Assembly: GCF_030503435.1 (NCBI RefSeq)
Contig: NZ_JAUKPO010000016.1
Location: forward strand, 1-64,000
Source: Rhodocytophaga aerolata
GTDB taxonomy: Bacteria > Bacteroidota > Bacteroidia > Cytophagales > 172606-1
DNA length: 64,000 nt
Reading direction: 5' to 3'
Shown here: in pieces, positions 63,746 to 64,000 of the stretch
Layout of the letters: every line of letters starts with the position of its first letter
Numbering within the stretch: position 1 is the first letter of the stretch
The notes under the pieces: generated by a model
What the model saw: only the letters and a program-made list of their open reading frames with translations
What the model was told of the DNA's origin: nothing
The model's database searches: none
Made by a program: the position numbers and the translations under genes

Positions 63746-63765
63746 TTCAACAGGTAAATTGAAAT

Positions 63766-63799
63766 AAAAAAGGCGGGCTATCGATAGCCCGCCTTTTTT
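63766..63799. terminator. 34-bp perfect palindromic bidirectional terminator
   Basis: Perfectly palindromic: A6-GGCGGGCTATC mirrored by GATAGCCCGCC-T6. It lies between the convergent RDD and tatC genes and overlaps the tatC stop codon. Confidence 0.92.
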
Positions 63800-64000
63800 A
63801 GGTGTTTTCCTCCATACTCAGCTCTTTGAGTTTTGCCCGCACCACTCTTGCACAGATGGTAATACTGATCTCATACAACAAGAATAAAGGTATAGATATC
63901 AAAATCTGGCTGATAACATCCGGAGGAGTAATAACGGCTGCAACGATAAGGATAACTACAATGGAATGTTTCCGGTACTGACGCATAAGCGTGGGGGTGA
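63798..64000 (-). CDS. tatC: Sec-independent translocase TatC, C-terminal part (runs off the window)
   Basis: Only the last 67 codons are inside the window; the frame stays open to the right edge, so this is a partial gene. The visible part has the typical TatC ending: RQYRKHSIVVILIVAAVITPPD, then VISQILISIPLFLLYEISITI, in which the conserved TPPD-x-x-SQ and P-x-x-LLYEIS are diagnostic. It forms the core twin-arginine translocation channel. An internal ATG at 63986 is not the start. The gene should continue beyond 64000. Confidence 0.9.
   Translation of the reverse strand, partial: TPTLMRQYRKHSIVVILIVAAVITPPDVISQILISIPLFLLYEISITICARVVRAKLKELSMEENT

Overview
This 64 kb window looks like ordinary chromosome from a Bacteroidota bacterium, most likely of the Cytophagales (inference). 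The evidence is: promoter matches of the Bacteroidota type (-33 TTTG / -7 TAnnTTTG) in front of several genes; almost no Shine-Dalgarno sequences; many secreted proteins and lipoproteins; LytTR regulators; and a PorE-like OmpA protein with TPR and propeller regions. There are no rRNA genes, CRISPR arrays, transposases, phage modules or obvious genomic islands. One tRNA is present, the initiator tRNA-fMet.

Layout. 0.1-6.6 kb, minus strand: a TetR-TolC-MFP-RND tripartite efflux operon with a candidate TetR operator. 6.9-11 kb: an AI-2E family permease, a Yellow/MRJP-type protein, two unassigned proteins, then tRNA-fMet. 11.3-13.7 kb: the ribosome-assembly GTPases Era and Der. 13.8-14.7 kb: an alpha/beta hydrolase broken by two in-frame TAA codons. 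14.9-20.4 kb: a giant alpha-2-macroglobulin lipoprotein, followed by an M48 membrane metallopeptidase. 23-31.5 kb, mostly minus strand: exonuclease III, a purine permease, a secreted isoaspartyl peptidase/asparaginase, small unknowns, a serine hydrolase with a barrel-like partner, a membrane LytTR regulator and an L,D-transpeptidase. 31.9-38.7 kb, plus strand: a GlmU-like protein, HolB, a RimK ligase coupled to a retropepsin-like RimK-associated protease, HemC, a cyclophilin and an RmlD-like reductase. 38.9-42.5 kb: an NSS sodium symporter with an overlapping 48-residue membrane peptide, a helix-hairpin-helix protein and a PAP2 phosphatase. 42.5-46.5 kb: a LytTR response regulator, RibE, HisB and PabB. 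46.8-52.6 kb: a PAS-LuxR regulator, a DUF4412-like protein, an IMPase-like plus arabinokinase-like pair, and GuaB. 52.7-60.1 kb, minus strand: an M19 dipeptidase lipoprotein, the PorE-like protein, a PfkB kinase and two GNAT-fold proteins. 60.3-64 kb: a TIGR01777 oxidoreductase, a divergent flavin monooxygenase/TetR pair, an RDD protein and the 3' end of tatC.

Most genes are housekeeping or cell-envelope functions in short operons separated by strong hairpin terminators. The points I would look at again are: (i) the divergent monooxygenase/TetR spacer, where two operator-like palindromes sit exactly on the -33 and -7 boxes; (ii) the overlooked small ORF overlapping the NSS transporter; (iii) the TAATG-coupled protease/RimK pair; (iv) the twice-nonsense hydrolase; (v) a perfect inverted repeat that begins just after the guaB -7 element and ends on its start codon; and (vi) a family of ATGAAT-rich inverted repeats in spacers.

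All assignments come from reading motifs and protein sequence by eye. No database search was run.
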